Made by a program: the position numbers and the translations under genes. DNA of 64,000 bases from Candidatus Gastranaerophilales bacterium (GTDB taxonomy: Bacteria > Cyanobacteriota > Vampirovibrionia > Gastranaerophilales > Gastranaerophilaceae): positions 1-64,000 of the forward strand of contig CALVHB010000040.1 of NCBI GenBank assembly GCA_944327275.1, in the 5' to 3' direction. Below are positions 17,911-25,661 of the stretch, piece after piece. The notes under the pieces were generated by a model. It was given only the letters and a program-made list of their open reading frames with translations, was not told the origin of the DNA and did not search any database. The first letter of the stretch is position 1. Every line of letters starts with the position of its first letter.

Positions 17911-18498
17911 TTAATCCATTATTTTTAAAACGCTTTGGCATTTAAAACCGATTTCAAAAAGATCTCTTTTTCTTATTGCTGCGGATATATTAATTTCAGA
18001 ATTCTTATCTTTTAAAAATAATATCAATTCTGCAATGTTGTCTTTTTTGTTGTAGTTAATTTTAATTTTATCAATCAAATTTTTTTCATTTTTTTCAAGA
18101 CCATCTGCTAATTTTACGATTCCTGCCAATTTTTTAACAAGTTTTCTATCTTTTTTATCAAGAGAGGCATATATTTCATGAGAGTTTTTATCCGGTAATC
18201 CGCCTCGATGGTATCTGCAAATACATCCTACAATCTTTTCTTCTCTTTCATCAAGTCCTTCTATTCCATCATCGATTACAATGTTCATAGAATGTTTGTT
18301 GTGATTTTTCACTTCAATAAAATATCCGATATCGTGTAAAAGAGCACCTGCTTTGAGGTATATTTTTTCTTTTTCTCCCATTTCCTCTAAATTTTTAGAA
18401 GCTTCATCAAAAATTAAAACTGCAAGCCTTTCCACCTCATTTGCATGAGTAGTGTCTTTGCAATATTTGGTAAGCATTTCGTCAACAGTTAATTTCAT
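17911..18498 (-). CDS. HD-domain hydrolase, Ppx/GppA-type
   Basis: 195 residues. The metal-binding HD motif is at residues 55-56 (LLHDIGYF), with His19 and the CRYHRGG segment near residue 100. The architecture matches the HD-like C-terminal domain of Ppx/GppA exopolyphosphatases, here as a stand-alone protein. The activity is presumably phosphohydrolase on a nucleotide or polyphosphate; the substrate is unknown. It is divergent from the GGDEF gene with 66 bases between starts. A TAATAC box at 18505-18510 would start the mRNA at the ATG. Confidence 0.75.
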   Translation of the reverse strand: MKLTVDEMLTKYCKDTTHANEVERLAVLIFDEASKNLEEMGEKEKIYLKAGALLHDIGYFIEVKNHNKHSMNIVIDDGIEGLDEREEKIVGCICRYHRGGLPDKNSHEIYASLDKKDRKLVKKLAGIVKLADGLEKNEKNLIDKIKINYNKKDNIAELILFLKDKNSEINISAAIRKRDLFEIGFKCQSVLKIMD

Positions 18499-18545
18499 AA
18501 TTTTGTATTAAATTTATCAAAAAAATGGATTGTCTGCAATATTTT

Positions 18546-18554
18546 TGCTATGAT
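18546..18554 (+). promoter_or_regulatory. extended -10 of the GGDEF gene
   Basis: TGC-TATGAT. The expected +1 (18561) is 4 bases before the preferred ATG at 18565, leaving no room for a Shine-Dalgarno site. Confidence 0.5.
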
Positions 18555-18564
18555 TAATTTGGTT

Positions 18565-19221
18565 ATGGAGGATGTAAAAATTACAAATACTGACTTTAAT
18601 ATTCCATCAGATGTTTTGGATGAAATACAGTTGAATATTCAAAATATAATTGAGAGTTTTGACATACCTGATTCAAACAAGGTGGATGTAATAAAAAAAA
18701 TTAATTTTATGTATACTCAAACAAAGCAGTTGTCAATTACTGATGCTTTGACTAATCTATACAATCGCAGATATTTTGAAACTTCTTTTGATAGAGAATT
18801 CGCAAGGGCTAAAAGATACAATTCGCCTTTGAGTATTGCAGTAATCGATATTGATTATTTCAAAAAGATTAATGATACTTATGGCCATTCTTGTGGCGAT
18901 TATGTTTTAAAAGAAGTAGGATATTTGTTGATGCAGAATTTCCGGCAGACTGACATAATTTTTAGATATGGCGGGGAGGAATTCGTTGTAATATTAACCG
19001 AGACAGGTTTGAACGAGGCAAAAATTCCTCTTGAGAGATTGAGGAAATTGATTGAAGATAATTTATTTTCTTTTAAACAGAACCAAATAGATGTAACAGT
19101 AAGTATTGGTGTTGCATCAAATTCGGATGTTGCAGAACCTTTAGATATGTTTGATAATGCGGACAAAGCTCTTTATGAGGCAAAGGATGAGGGTAGGAAT
19201 TGTATTAGGTCATTTGGCTAA
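18565..19221 (+). CDS. GGDEF diguanylate cyclase
   Basis: 218 residues. The active-site loop GGEEF is at 136-140 and an allosteric c-di-GMP I-site RQTD sits five residues upstream, so an active, product-inhibited cyclase making c-di-GMP is expected. The N-terminal ~55 residues are helical and have no recognised sensor domain or membrane span. The start at 18565 is chosen because the promoter leaves a 4-base leader; ATG 18550 overlaps the -10 box. It is divergent from the HD hydrolase. Confidence 0.9.
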   Translation: MEDVKITNTDFNIPSDVLDEIQLNIQNIIESFDIPDSNKVDVIKKINFMYTQTKQLSITDALTNLYNRRYFETSFDREFARAKRYNSPLSIAVIDIDYFKKINDTYGHSCGDYVLKEVGYLLMQNFRQTDIIFRYGGEEFVVILTETGLNEAKIPLERLRKLIEDNLFSFKQNQIDVTVSIGVASNSDVAEPLDMFDNADKALYEAKDEGRNCIRSFG

Positions 19222-19255
19222 TAGGATTTTATAATTTTTAAGATAGGATGTGAAT

Positions 19256-19603
19256 ATGATTAAAAATTTATGTAAATTATTTGTATTTATGATTTTACTA
19301 ACAGGGGTTGTTTCTGCAGAAGAATATGAGTCTGTCCATGCTGAGCATATTTTAGTTAAGACTGCTGCTGAAGCGCAACAGATAAAAAAAGCAATTGACG
19401 ATGGTGGAAATTTTGAATATTACGCAAGTGCTTATTCTTTATGTCCATCAGGAAGAAACGGCGGAGATTTGGGGTATTTTAAACGAGGTCAAATGGTAAA
19501 GGAGTTTGAAAAGGCAGCTTTTTCAACTCCTGTGGGAGAAGTATCGAATCCTGTGTACACTCAGTTTGGATGGCATTTGATAAAAGTTTTGGATAAGAAA
19601 TAA
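19256..19603 (+). CDS. exported parvulin-type peptidyl-prolyl isomerase
   Basis: 115 residues: a signal peptide (LCKLFVFMILLTGVVSA) and one PpiC/parvulin domain with the family landmarks HAEHILVKT, FEYYASAYSLCPSG, GGDLGYFKRGQMV and FGWHLIKV. It is predicted to isomerise Xaa-Pro bonds in the periplasm. The length is close to a minimal parvulin, with no SurA-type chaperone region. ATG 19256 follows AGGATG by 5 bases; GTG 19250 is in frame but lies inside that site. It is 35 bases after the GGDEF stop. Confidence 0.9.
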   Translation: MIKNLCKLFVFMILLTGVVSAEEYESVHAEHILVKTAAEAQQIKKAIDDGGNFEYYASAYSLCPSGRNGGDLGYFKRGQMVKEFEKAAFSTPVGEVSNPVYTQFGWHLIKVLDKK

Positions 19604-19628
19604 AAAAGGAGCTAAAAGCTCCTTTTTT
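19602..19628. terminator. bidirectional terminator
   Basis: Stem GGAGCT / AGCTCC with a 3-base loop, flanked by A and T runs. It serves the isomerase gene and the convergent 105-residue gene, whose stop codon lies inside the T run. Confidence 0.8.
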
Positions 19629-19944
19629 ATTTCTGCATTTGTTGTGAATTTTTATTTTTTTCCATATCTGCTTTTAATTTTTTATTTATTACAACTTCTC
19701 CAATAGGTTTGCTATAGTTAGGAACATCTACTGTCATCATTCTTTCCCAACATCCTGGGATATTTGATTTTTCGGAGCAGATACAATTTCTCCAAGTTAC
19801 ACCTGTTTTTTTATCTACTAAAATAGTCATCATATTGCTTCCTGTAACAACTGTATATCTGTTGTTTGCATTTTGTTGAGAAAATTGAATCCACATAGAT
19901 ACAAGTATTACGACACCAAGTGCAATTAAAATATTTTGTTTCAT
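19627..19944 (-). CDS. membrane-anchored small protein, unknown
   Basis: 105 residues from an ATG preceded by GAAAGGATG. One N-terminal transmembrane or signal-anchor segment (ILIALGVVILVSMWI), then a short domain with the phrase ILVDKKTGVTWRNCICSE, which resembles the small one-TM proteins that carry a TGxTWR-type core. Three Cys (CIC and C in PGCWE) could form disulfides outside the membrane. The function is unknown. It converges on the isomerase gene and shares its terminator. Confidence 0.7.
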   Translation of the reverse strand: MKQNILIALGVVILVSMWIQFSQQNANNRYTVVTGSNMMTILVDKKTGVTWRNCICSEKSNIPGCWERMMTVDVPNYSKPIGEVVINKKLKADMEKNKNSQQMQK

Positions 19945-20078
19945 AACATCCTTTCTCTCTTTTTTACAGACAAAATTATACACTTAAAGGTTAGTATTTT
20001 CAAGTTTGGAGTTACTCTAAAGTATAATGAAATACTATTGTACAAGGGTTAAACTGTTCATGTAGAAAGGAATTTGTT

Positions 20079-20429
20079 ATGATATTACTTTTGAGATGGA
20101 TATTTTTTGCCTTGGCAATACTTGTTGTTGCGTGGATAGTACCTGGCATTTTTGTTGAAAATTTTCAAAGTGCAATGCTGGTGACTGTAATAATGGCACT
20201 TATTAACATATTTATAAGACCTTTGATAGTTTTTATAACTTTGCCCATAAATATATTAACCCTTGGAATATTTGGACTTATAGTAAATGCTTTGTTATTC
20301 ATGTTAGCGGGGTATGTTGCTCCGGGATTTTATGTTGACGGCTTCCTTTCAGCTTTTTTAGGGTCGGTAGTTCTTTCTTTCCTCGGTCTTGTTATTAATA
20401 TGATAGCTCCAAATGATAACAAAGATTAG
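20079..20429 (+). CDS. four-helix membrane protein of the phage_holin_4_2 / YvlD family
   Basis: 116 residues, almost entirely four hydrophobic segments with the family words IRPLIVFITLPINILTLGIFGLIVNAL and FLSAFLGS read across short pieces of the sequence. This is the PF04020 type, named after a mycobacteriophage holin but common as a chromosomal membrane protein of unknown function. Nothing phage-like surrounds it. Shine-Dalgarno AAAGGAAT upstream, strong terminator downstream. Confidence 0.8.
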   Translation: MILLLRWIFFALAILVVAWIVPGIFVENFQSAMLVTVIMALINIFIRPLIVFITLPINILTLGIFGLIVNALLFMLAGYVAPGFYVDGFLSAFLGSVVLSFLGLVINMIAPNDNKD

Positions 20430-20459
20430 AAAAAGCCCCTTTTTTAAGGGGCTTTTTTG
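20429..20459. terminator. intrinsic terminator
   Basis: A-run, AGCCCCTT, short T loop, AAGGGGCT, T-run, directly after the stop of the four-helix membrane gene. Its 3' end runs into the next promoter. Confidence 0.85.
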
Positions 20460-20468
20460 TGTTATAAT
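20460..20468 (+). promoter_or_regulatory. extended -10 packed against a terminator
   Basis: TGT-TATAAT. The expected +1 (20475) is 3 bases before the ATG of the alcohol dehydrogenase gene. The -35 region would lie inside the preceding terminator hairpin. Confidence 0.55.
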
Positions 20469-20477
20469 TACTCTGTT

Positions 20478-21512
20478 ATGAAAGCTTTAGTGTGGAAAGA
20501 TATAGGAGAAATTGAACTTGTAGATAGGCCGATGCCTGAATTGTGTTCGGATAAAGACGCCATAATAAAAGTTGTTATGTCTTCTATTTGTACGAGTGAT
20601 TTACACATTATCAAAGGATTTGTTCCAAAAGCTTCAAAGGGAATAGTTTTGGGCCATGAGTTTGTTGGAGAAGTACATAGTGTTGGGAGTGGAGTAAAGA
20701 AATTTGTTCCCGGTGACAGAGTGAGTGCTAACTGTGAAACATTCTGCGGTGAATGTTGGTTTTGCAAACGTGGTTTTGTGAATAACTGTGAAAATGGCGG
20801 TTGGGAAATCGGATGCAGTACTGACGGGTGTCAGGCTGAATATGTTCGAGTCTCTTATGCAGATAGTGTTTTAACAAAATTACCTGAGAGTGTAAGTTTT
20901 GAAAATGCTCTTTTTGTCGGAGATATTTTATCAAGTGGTTATTGGGGCGCAGAACTTTGTGAAATAAAGCATGATGATGTCGTTGCAATAATTGGTGCAG
21001 GACCTGTTGGGTTGTGTTCAATGCTTAGTGCAAAAATGTTTGGACCTTCAAGAATAGTTGCGATTGATACAGATGATTCAAGGCTATCTGTTGCAAAAGA
21101 AAACGGACTTGCAGACATCTTTTTAAACCCTGATAAGTGTGATATTGGTGATGAAGTTAGAAAATTGACTGATGGACGAGGAGCTGATTCTGTTATCGAG
21201 GCTGCAGGGAGCAGCTCAAGTTTTCAAATGGCTTGGGAGATTGCAAGGGCAAATGCTATTGTTGCTGTTGTTGCAATGTATGAAAAAAATCAAGTTTTGC
21301 CTTTGCCTAATATGTATGGTAAAAATTTGACATTTAAAACAGGTGGTGTTGATGCTGCAAAGTGTGAAAAGCTTGTGGAATTGATTTCGCAAAATAAGAT
21401 TAATACAGACTTTTTGATTACTCATAAATTTAGTTTAGAAAATATAAAAGAAGCATATAAGTTATTTGAAAATAAAGACGATAATTGTTTAAAAATTGCA
21501 ATTACTAATTAG
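20478..21512 (+). CDS. zinc-dependent alcohol dehydrogenase family protein
   Basis: 344 residues of the medium-chain dehydrogenase/reductase family. Catalytic zinc ligands Cys38 and His60-Glu61 (GHEFVGEV), and structural zinc ligands Cys90, Cys93, Cys96 and Cys104. The NAD(P) loop IGAGPVGL is near residue 172. This MDR branch includes alcohol, sorbitol and threonine dehydrogenases; the substrate is not readable. The ATG is 3 bases from the predicted transcription start, so the mRNA is essentially leaderless. It is followed by its own terminator and stands alone. Confidence 0.9.
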   Translation: MKALVWKDIGEIELVDRPMPELCSDKDAIIKVVMSSICTSDLHIIKGFVPKASKGIVLGHEFVGEVHSVGSGVKKFVPGDRVSANCETFCGECWFCKRGFVNNCENGGWEIGCSTDGCQAEYVRVSYADSVLTKLPESVSFENALFVGDILSSGYWGAELCEIKHDDVVAIIGAGPVGLCSMLSAKMFGPSRIVAIDTDDSRLSVAKENGLADIFLNPDKCDIGDEVRKLTDGRGADSVIEAAGSSSSFQMAWEIARANAIVAVVAMYEKNQVLPLPNMYGKNLTFKTGGVDAAKCEKLVELISQNKINTDFLITHKFSLENIKEAYKLFENKDDNCLKIAITN

Positions 21513-21540
21513 AAAAAGGGGAGTTTATCTCCCCTGTCTT
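21513..21540. terminator. intrinsic terminator between convergent genes
   Basis: Stem AGGGGAG / CTCCCCT with a short loop, A-run before and T-rich tail after. It serves the alcohol dehydrogenase and probably the convergent esterase gene. Confidence 0.75.
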
Positions 21541-22530
21541 TTAACTTTTGTAGGTGTTTTCGTGAAGTGAATATTTTAGGAATTGACAAAGAAGTTTGAA
21601 ACCAGCCTTTGTAGCTTTACTGTTTCTTAGTCCGTTCAGCATCATAAAATCATGAAAAGTGTTATTTATACGGACACAAGCAGTATCTACTCCGGCTTCA
21701 ATAAGTTTTCTTGCATAAGCTTCTCCTTCATCCCTTAAGACATCATTTTCTGCGGTTATAATTAATGCTGGAGGCAGGTCTTTTAAAGTCTCAATGTCTG
21801 CATTGATTGGAGAAACAAAAATATCTTTTTTTTGTTCTTTATCGGATAAATAAGAATTCCAAAACCATTCCATAGCATCTTTGCTTAGCCAAGGGCCGTT
21901 TTTAAAATCTTTATAAGAATCAGAATCCATCTCTGCGTCTATTACCGGATAAATTAGAGCTTGGAAAGTTATTTTAGGACCTTTTTCAATTTTATTTTTT
22001 ATAGTTATTGCTGAAGCCATGTTACCACCTGCGCTGTCTCCAACAATAGCAATATGATTTGTATCTATTTTGTAGTCACTGCCATTTTCATATAAGTGTT
22101 TTAATACTGCATAAATTTGGTTGATAGCTTCAGGGTATTTAAATTCAGGAGCTCTTGAATAGTTTACAAATGCTACCACGGAATCTGTATTATCAGCGAT
22201 AGTTTTTATTGTCATATCATATGCCTCGGCATCGCCAATTACCCAACCTCCTCCATGGCAATAAAGGATTAATGGCAGTATTTCGTTTGTTTTGTCTTTG
22301 GGTCTTACAAGTCTTACATTTATATCCCCTGAAGTTAGGCTGAATATGTTGATATCCTCTATATTTGCATCAATGGTGGTATAGTATTTTTTTTGAAGAG
22401 TTAGTAGGAAGTTTCTTGCATCATCAGGTTGCATTTCATATATTGGGGTATTAGATGTATTTTTAAGTTCTTCCAAAAACTTTTTGGATACATTATCTAA
22501 ATTAGGTTTTTTAGAATTAGGTTCAGACAT
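21541..22530 (-). CDS. alpha/beta hydrolase (hormone-sensitive lipase family)
   Basis: 329 residues. The oxyanion motif HGGGW (92-96) and nucleophile elbow GDSAGGN with Ser166 identify the HSL-type esterase/lipase family; the acid (ENDVLRDEGE) and His (FHDF) complete the triad in the last third. No signal peptide, so cytoplasmic; the likely substrates are short acyl esters. It has a very strong Shine-Dalgarno (AAAAGGAGGTA) and is a single-gene unit. Confidence 0.9.
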   Translation of the reverse strand: MSEPNSKKPNLDNVSKKFLEELKNTSNTPIYEMQPDDARNFLLTLQKKYYTTIDANIEDINIFSLTSGDINVRLVRPKDKTNEILPLILYCHGGGWVIGDAEAYDMTIKTIADNTDSVVAFVNYSRAPEFKYPEAINQIYAVLKHLYENGSDYKIDTNHIAIVGDSAGGNMASAITIKNKIEKGPKITFQALIYPVIDAEMDSDSYKDFKNGPWLSKDAMEWFWNSYLSDKEQKKDIFVSPINADIETLKDLPPALIITAENDVLRDEGEAYARKLIEAGVDTACVRINNTFHDFMMLNGLRNSKATKAGFKLLCQFLKYSLHENTYKS

Positions 22531-22689
22531 TTTATACCTCCTTTTATCTGAGTATCAGAGATATTTTGAATGTAACGGATTGTTTTATCATTGTCGAAAA
22601 GATTAACTTTTGGGTTTATAAAATAGTCTGAATTATTCACTTATACGGTAATAGTTATTTTTCTAAAGGTATGTAATAAATTGGTTGTT

Positions 22690-23406
22690 ATGAAAAGAAT
22701 TTTAGTTTTATTTTTAATATTTTTAATGGGCTTGCCCGTTAATGCAGAGGGATGCCCTTGTGAAGGAGAACAGGTTTGCGGTCAAGAACATATGTTCTGT
22801 GAAAAGGGAGCTTTGTCAAATCTTGTGACAATAACAAATCTTCGAAATATAATTTGTAAGGGCAATGCTTTTAAGGTAGCTTATTCTTGTAAATTTTGGT
22901 CGGATTGTGCAAAAGCTGGTGATAGAGTAAACTTTGATGTCCCTAATGCAATTTATACTCAAGAAGGAACACTTCTTATTCCTGCTTGTTCAAAAGTAGT
23001 AGCAACAGTAATAAGAATTGAAAAACAAAGAGTTCCAAATAAAAATGCAAGAGTGTATTTAAATTTTGAATGTCTTATATTCCCGGATGGAACTGCATAT
23101 TCTATGTCTGCAAAACCTCTTACTAAAGACGGTGCACTTAAAGAAGGTCCTTGGAATACTGCAGGAAAGTTAACGGCGTATACTTTAGGTCTCGGCATAG
23201 TTGGTGCCGGTACCGGTACAGGTTTTGCATTTATTCCAAATCCTGCGAAACTGGGAGTCGGTTATGCAATAGGTATTCCTGTTGGTACGACAGTTGGTTT
23301 AATAACAGGACTTGTTACTCCAGGTCTAAAATATCATGCTAAGGCTGGAGAAGAAGTTTCAATAATCTTATGTGAAGATTTATCTTTAAAAAAACAGTGT
23401 AATTAA
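22690..23406 (+). CDS. secreted Cys-rich protein with glycine-zipper C-terminus
   Basis: 238 residues. A signal peptide (KRILVLFLIFLMGLPVNA) is followed by a Cys-rich segment (CPCEGEQVCGQEHMFC), a beta-rich middle (RVNFDVPNAIYTQEGTLLIP) somewhat like the beta domains of envelope-spanning proteins, and a Gly-rich hydrophobic region (LGLGIVGAGTGTGFAF, then VGYAIGIPVGTTVGLITG) with GxxxG-type spacing that could insert in a membrane. The function is unknown. The ATG at 22690 gives a proper signal peptide; in-frame TTG at 22681 is less likely. Confidence 0.65.
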   Translation: MKRILVLFLIFLMGLPVNAEGCPCEGEQVCGQEHMFCEKGALSNLVTITNLRNIICKGNAFKVAYSCKFWSDCAKAGDRVNFDVPNAIYTQEGTLLIPACSKVVATVIRIEKQRVPNKNARVYLNFECLIFPDGTAYSMSAKPLTKDGALKEGPWNTAGKLTAYTLGLGIVGAGTGTGFAFIPNPAKLGVGYAIGIPVGTTVGLITGLVTPGLKYHAKAGEEVSIILCEDLSLKKQCN

Positions 23407-23460
23407 AAAATTTTTTTGATGTAGAATAGATTTGTGAAAGATTTTATTTCATAAATCTAT

Positions 23461-23532
23461 AGCGGCATCGTCTAGAGGTTAGGATAGCAGATTCTCATTC
23501 TGTTGACACGGGTTCAATTCCCGTTGCCGCCG
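23461..23532 (+). tRNA. tRNA-Glu (anticodon CTC)
   Basis: A full cloverleaf can be folded: acceptor AGCGGCA with TGCCGCC, D-arm starting GTCT, anticodon stem GCAGA/TCTGT around loop TTCTCAT (anticodon CTC), T-arm ACGGG/CCCGT with loop TTCAATT, discriminator G. CCA is not encoded. Position 1:72 is A-C, a mismatch, instead of the usual pair. Variable loop and D-loop have normal size. A terminator follows directly. Confidence 0.95.
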
Positions 23533-23542
23533 GTAAATTAAA

Positions 23543-23571
23543 AAAAACAGGTATTTATACCTGTTTTTTTG
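23543..23571. terminator. terminator behind tRNA-Glu
   Basis: AAAAACAGGTAT, 2-base loop, ATACCTGTTTTTTT hairpin, 10 bases after the tRNA. It could also serve the convergent cupin gene. Confidence 0.8.
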
Positions 23572-23597
23572 ATTAAAAAAGTTTTTTCTTAGTTCGG

Positions 23598-23903
23598 CTA
23601 TATTTTAATTAGGAAAAATTTACTGTCTTTTAATGCCAATACTTTATGTTCTTTATCTTTTTTAAACATCAGAATTTCTCCTTTATCTAATTTGAATTTT
23701 TCTGCATCAAAATGAAGTTCAATTTCTCCATCAATAACATATACTGCGGCATCTGTCTCAGATGTATGTGTATCAATTATTTCGTTTTCTTGTAATGCTA
23801 TAACAGTTAAATAGTTTTTACCATTTTCCATTAGTACTTTTTTTTCAAATTTGTTGTCTTTGTTACTAATCAAATCTTTAGCTTTTAGAACGTTATAAAA
23901 CAT
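23598..23903 (-). CDS. small single-domain cupin protein
   Basis: 101 residues. A beta-barrel cupin: conserved elements TVIALQENEIIDTHTSETDAAV is read in pieces (the first cupin motif, with His in DTH), and KGEILMFKKDKEHKVLAL (second motif, with His in KEH). Such one-domain cupins bind a metal and can be sensors, epimerases or small-molecule binders; no specific role can be assigned. A strong Shine-Dalgarno (AAAGGAGGG) is present. It is a stand-alone gene between two tRNAs. Confidence 0.8.
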   Translation of the reverse strand: MFYNVLKAKDLISNKDNKFEKKVLMENGKNYLTVIALQENEIIDTHTSETDAAVYVIDGEIELHFDAEKFKLDKGEILMFKKDKEHKVLALKDSKFFLIKI

Positions 23904-24010
23904 ATTTCCCTCCTTTATTTTGTATTTAATCAGGTTTAATAAAATACTTCATCCTCTTTTAGGGTACTTTAATATAGCCAAATCAAGTTATAAAATTCGG
24001 AACAAATAAA

Positions 24011-24049
24011 AAAACAACAAGAAATTCTCTAGAATTTTCTTATTGTTTT
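24011..24049. terminator. hairpin, probable second terminator of tRNA-Arg
   Basis: An inverted repeat AAAACAA(C)AAGAAAATTC-like arm with its complement around TCTAGA, with a U-rich tail on the minus strand. It lies 60 bases beyond the tRNA-Arg gene, behind another terminator hairpin. Confidence 0.5.
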
Positions 24050-24069
24050 GAAATAAGTTATTAAAACTA

Positions 24070-24107
24070 ATAAAAAAAGAGGACTAGGTAAATCCTATCC
24101 TCTTTTT
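24070..24107 (-). terminator. terminator behind tRNA-Arg
   Basis: Stem AGAGGA and TCCTCT with further pairing TAGG/CCTA and flanking A and T runs, starting 4 bases after the tRNA 3' end on the minus strand. Confidence 0.75.
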
Positions 24108-24110
24108 ATT

Positions 24111-24184
<74 letters not shown>

Positions 24185-24472
24185 TTGGATCCAGAGGGCT
24201 TAGACAAGCGTTTGGTTTCGTGGGGTACCTGTATAATCCCTCATACAATCTATGTTAGCACAAACATTTTTCTTTGCAAGATTAATTTGAAAAAATAATA
24301 AATTATTTTAATTTGTGAAGATATGTAAAGATGAAAATATCCTTGAAAGTACTTGATCACAGATAGTTTTAAGGTTTTTATATATTTTAAATTAATTTTT
24401 TTATTAAAGTTTTTATTTCTGTTTTCCGTAAGTGAAAAATGTTAGGTGTGTATTAAAAAAAGGAGAAATTGA
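24185..24472. other. 288-base intergenic region without a recognised gene
   Basis: Between tRNA-Arg and the hendecad-repeat gene. The part next to the tRNA (24185-24255) is less AT-rich and should hold the tRNA promoter (ATTATACA near 24230 on the minus strand is a weak -10 candidate). The rest is very AT-rich. The longest frame found is 11 codons. The next gene has a clear Shine-Dalgarno AAAAGGAGAA at 24461-24470. Confidence 0.6.
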
Positions 24473-25534
24473 ATGGCAGAATTGAACGGCGTGAATGGAG
24501 CATCTTTTAATCAAGGATTTGGACAAGCATCAAATGCAAATACACTTCCAGATCAACCACCAGTAAGTGTTTTCTCTCAATCTACTAATGGCAGAGAAAT
24601 AAGAAACCAACGAGAAGATTTTAATGTTTATGGTAAAGATATTGAAAACTTCTCAAAATTTAAAGGTAATGATAAACATGATGCAATGAGAATGACAAAT
24701 ACGGCTGCTAATGATGTAAAGACAGCTTATATGCAGCTTCAACATGAATTTCCTGATGTGAGTCTTGAGTTCCCTCCAATGCCAGACCCAAAAACTTGCG
24801 GAAAAAAACGTGAAGGGTTCTTCACTTATCAACAGCAACTTGAAGATTGGAAAGATATGGCTTTGACTCAAATTGCTAATCAAAGAGAAACTTGTGTGCA
24901 AGATCAGATTAACGTTGCTAAAAATGAAATAATGCAAAATGATAATAATAACGCAGAATTTAATGCAGGTGTAACTGTTGCTGCTACTGAGATTTTAGCT
25001 GATAAAGTTGATGAAAGAGTTACTCAAGCTGAAGAAAAAATCAATGCTAATACAGATAGACAAGCAAGAAATATTGAAGGAACTGTAAGAAAAGAAGGAA
25101 AATTGACTAGAGCTATGAACGCTTATGAAGAGATGAAAACACGTGATGTTGTCGCTGAAGAAGGCGCATTTACACGTAATACAGTCCGATTTGAAGGAGA
25201 TATTACTCGTGACACTGTTGAAAATGAAGCTCAAGTGACACGTGATACAGTTCGAGATGAAGCTAACGCAACTCGTGCTACTGTACAAAATGAGGGGCAT
25301 GCAACTCGTGAGACAGTAAGAAAAGAAGCAGATAATATTATAGATACACTTGATCCTTTGGGCACAAACAGAGCTGTTAAAGGCGCGCGTGATGCCATTA
25401 GTGATAATAGTGGAGCAATAATTGGCGGAATTGCGGGCACAGTTATGCCAGGTTTAGCAGGTCCTGCTATTAGGCTAGGGCATGAGGCAGATGTGCAAAG
25501 AAGAAATCAGGATGAACCTGATGTCGATAGATAA
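24473..25534 (+). CDS. hendecad-repeat protein, unknown function
   Basis: 353 residues. The N-terminal ~180 are polar with Asn/Gln-rich parts and one PPMPDPKTCGKKREGFF segment. Residues 201-288 are eight tandem 11-residue repeats of consensus [TR]-x-T-V-x-x-E-G/A-x-x plus TR (for example TRDTVENEAQV, TRDTVRDEANA, TRATVQNEGHA). An 11-residue period suggests a right-handed or extended coiled-coil helix. The C-terminus has a short glycine-rich hydrophobic stretch (GAIIGGIAGTVMPGLAGPAI) that could insert in membrane. No signal peptide. The function is not known to me. It is a monocistronic unit ended by a terminator, next to alaS. Confidence 0.7.
   Translation: MAELNGVNGASFNQGFGQASNANTLPDQPPVSVFSQSTNGREIRNQREDFNVYGKDIENFSKFKGNDKHDAMRMTNTAANDVKTAYMQLQHEFPDVSLEFPPMPDPKTCGKKREGFFTYQQQLEDWKDMALTQIANQRETCVQDQINVAKNEIMQNDNNNAEFNAGVTVAATEILADKVDERVTQAEEKINANTDRQARNIEGTVRKEGKLTRAMNAYEEMKTRDVVAEEGAFTRNTVRFEGDITRDTVENEAQVTRDTVRDEANATRATVQNEGHATRETVRKEADNIIDTLDPLGTNRAVKGARDAISDNSGAIIGGIAGTVMPGLAGPAIRLGHEADVQRRNQDEPDVDR
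25073..25336 (+). repeat. eight 33-base coding repeats (hendecads)
   Basis: Degenerate at DNA level but in register at protein level. Units 4-8 are the best conserved (ACN-CGT-start, GTN at codon 5, GAA at codon 8). Units 1 and 2 are more diverged. Confidence 0.85.
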
Positions 25535-25558
25535 TTGATTATAGTAAAATCTCAATAT

Positions 25559-25596
25559 AAAAAGTAAGGAGTCAAATTTAACTCCTTACTTTTTTG
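25559..25596. terminator. intrinsic terminator
   Basis: AAAAAGTAAGGAGT, 8-base loop, ACTCCTTACTTTTTT hairpin, 25 bases after the hendecad gene. Confidence 0.85.
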
Positions 25597-25661
25597 CATG
25601 TGTTTTTTGTTTAAGATATAATTTCCTTATAATAAGGTAAATTGAGAGGAAGTAATTAATT

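Noticed and set aside
20079-20429. Phage holin-like protein as a sign of a prophage
   Set aside because: The family name refers to a phage holin, but the gene is a chromosomal four-helix protein with no phage genes nearby.
24210-24240. Clear promoter for tRNA-Arg
   Set aside because: No -35/-10 pair with proper spacing could be fixed; only a weak -10 candidate is noted.
25073-25336. CRISPR-like array in the 33-base repeats
   Set aside because: The repeats are in-frame protein hendecads that are degenerate in DNA and have no unique spacers.
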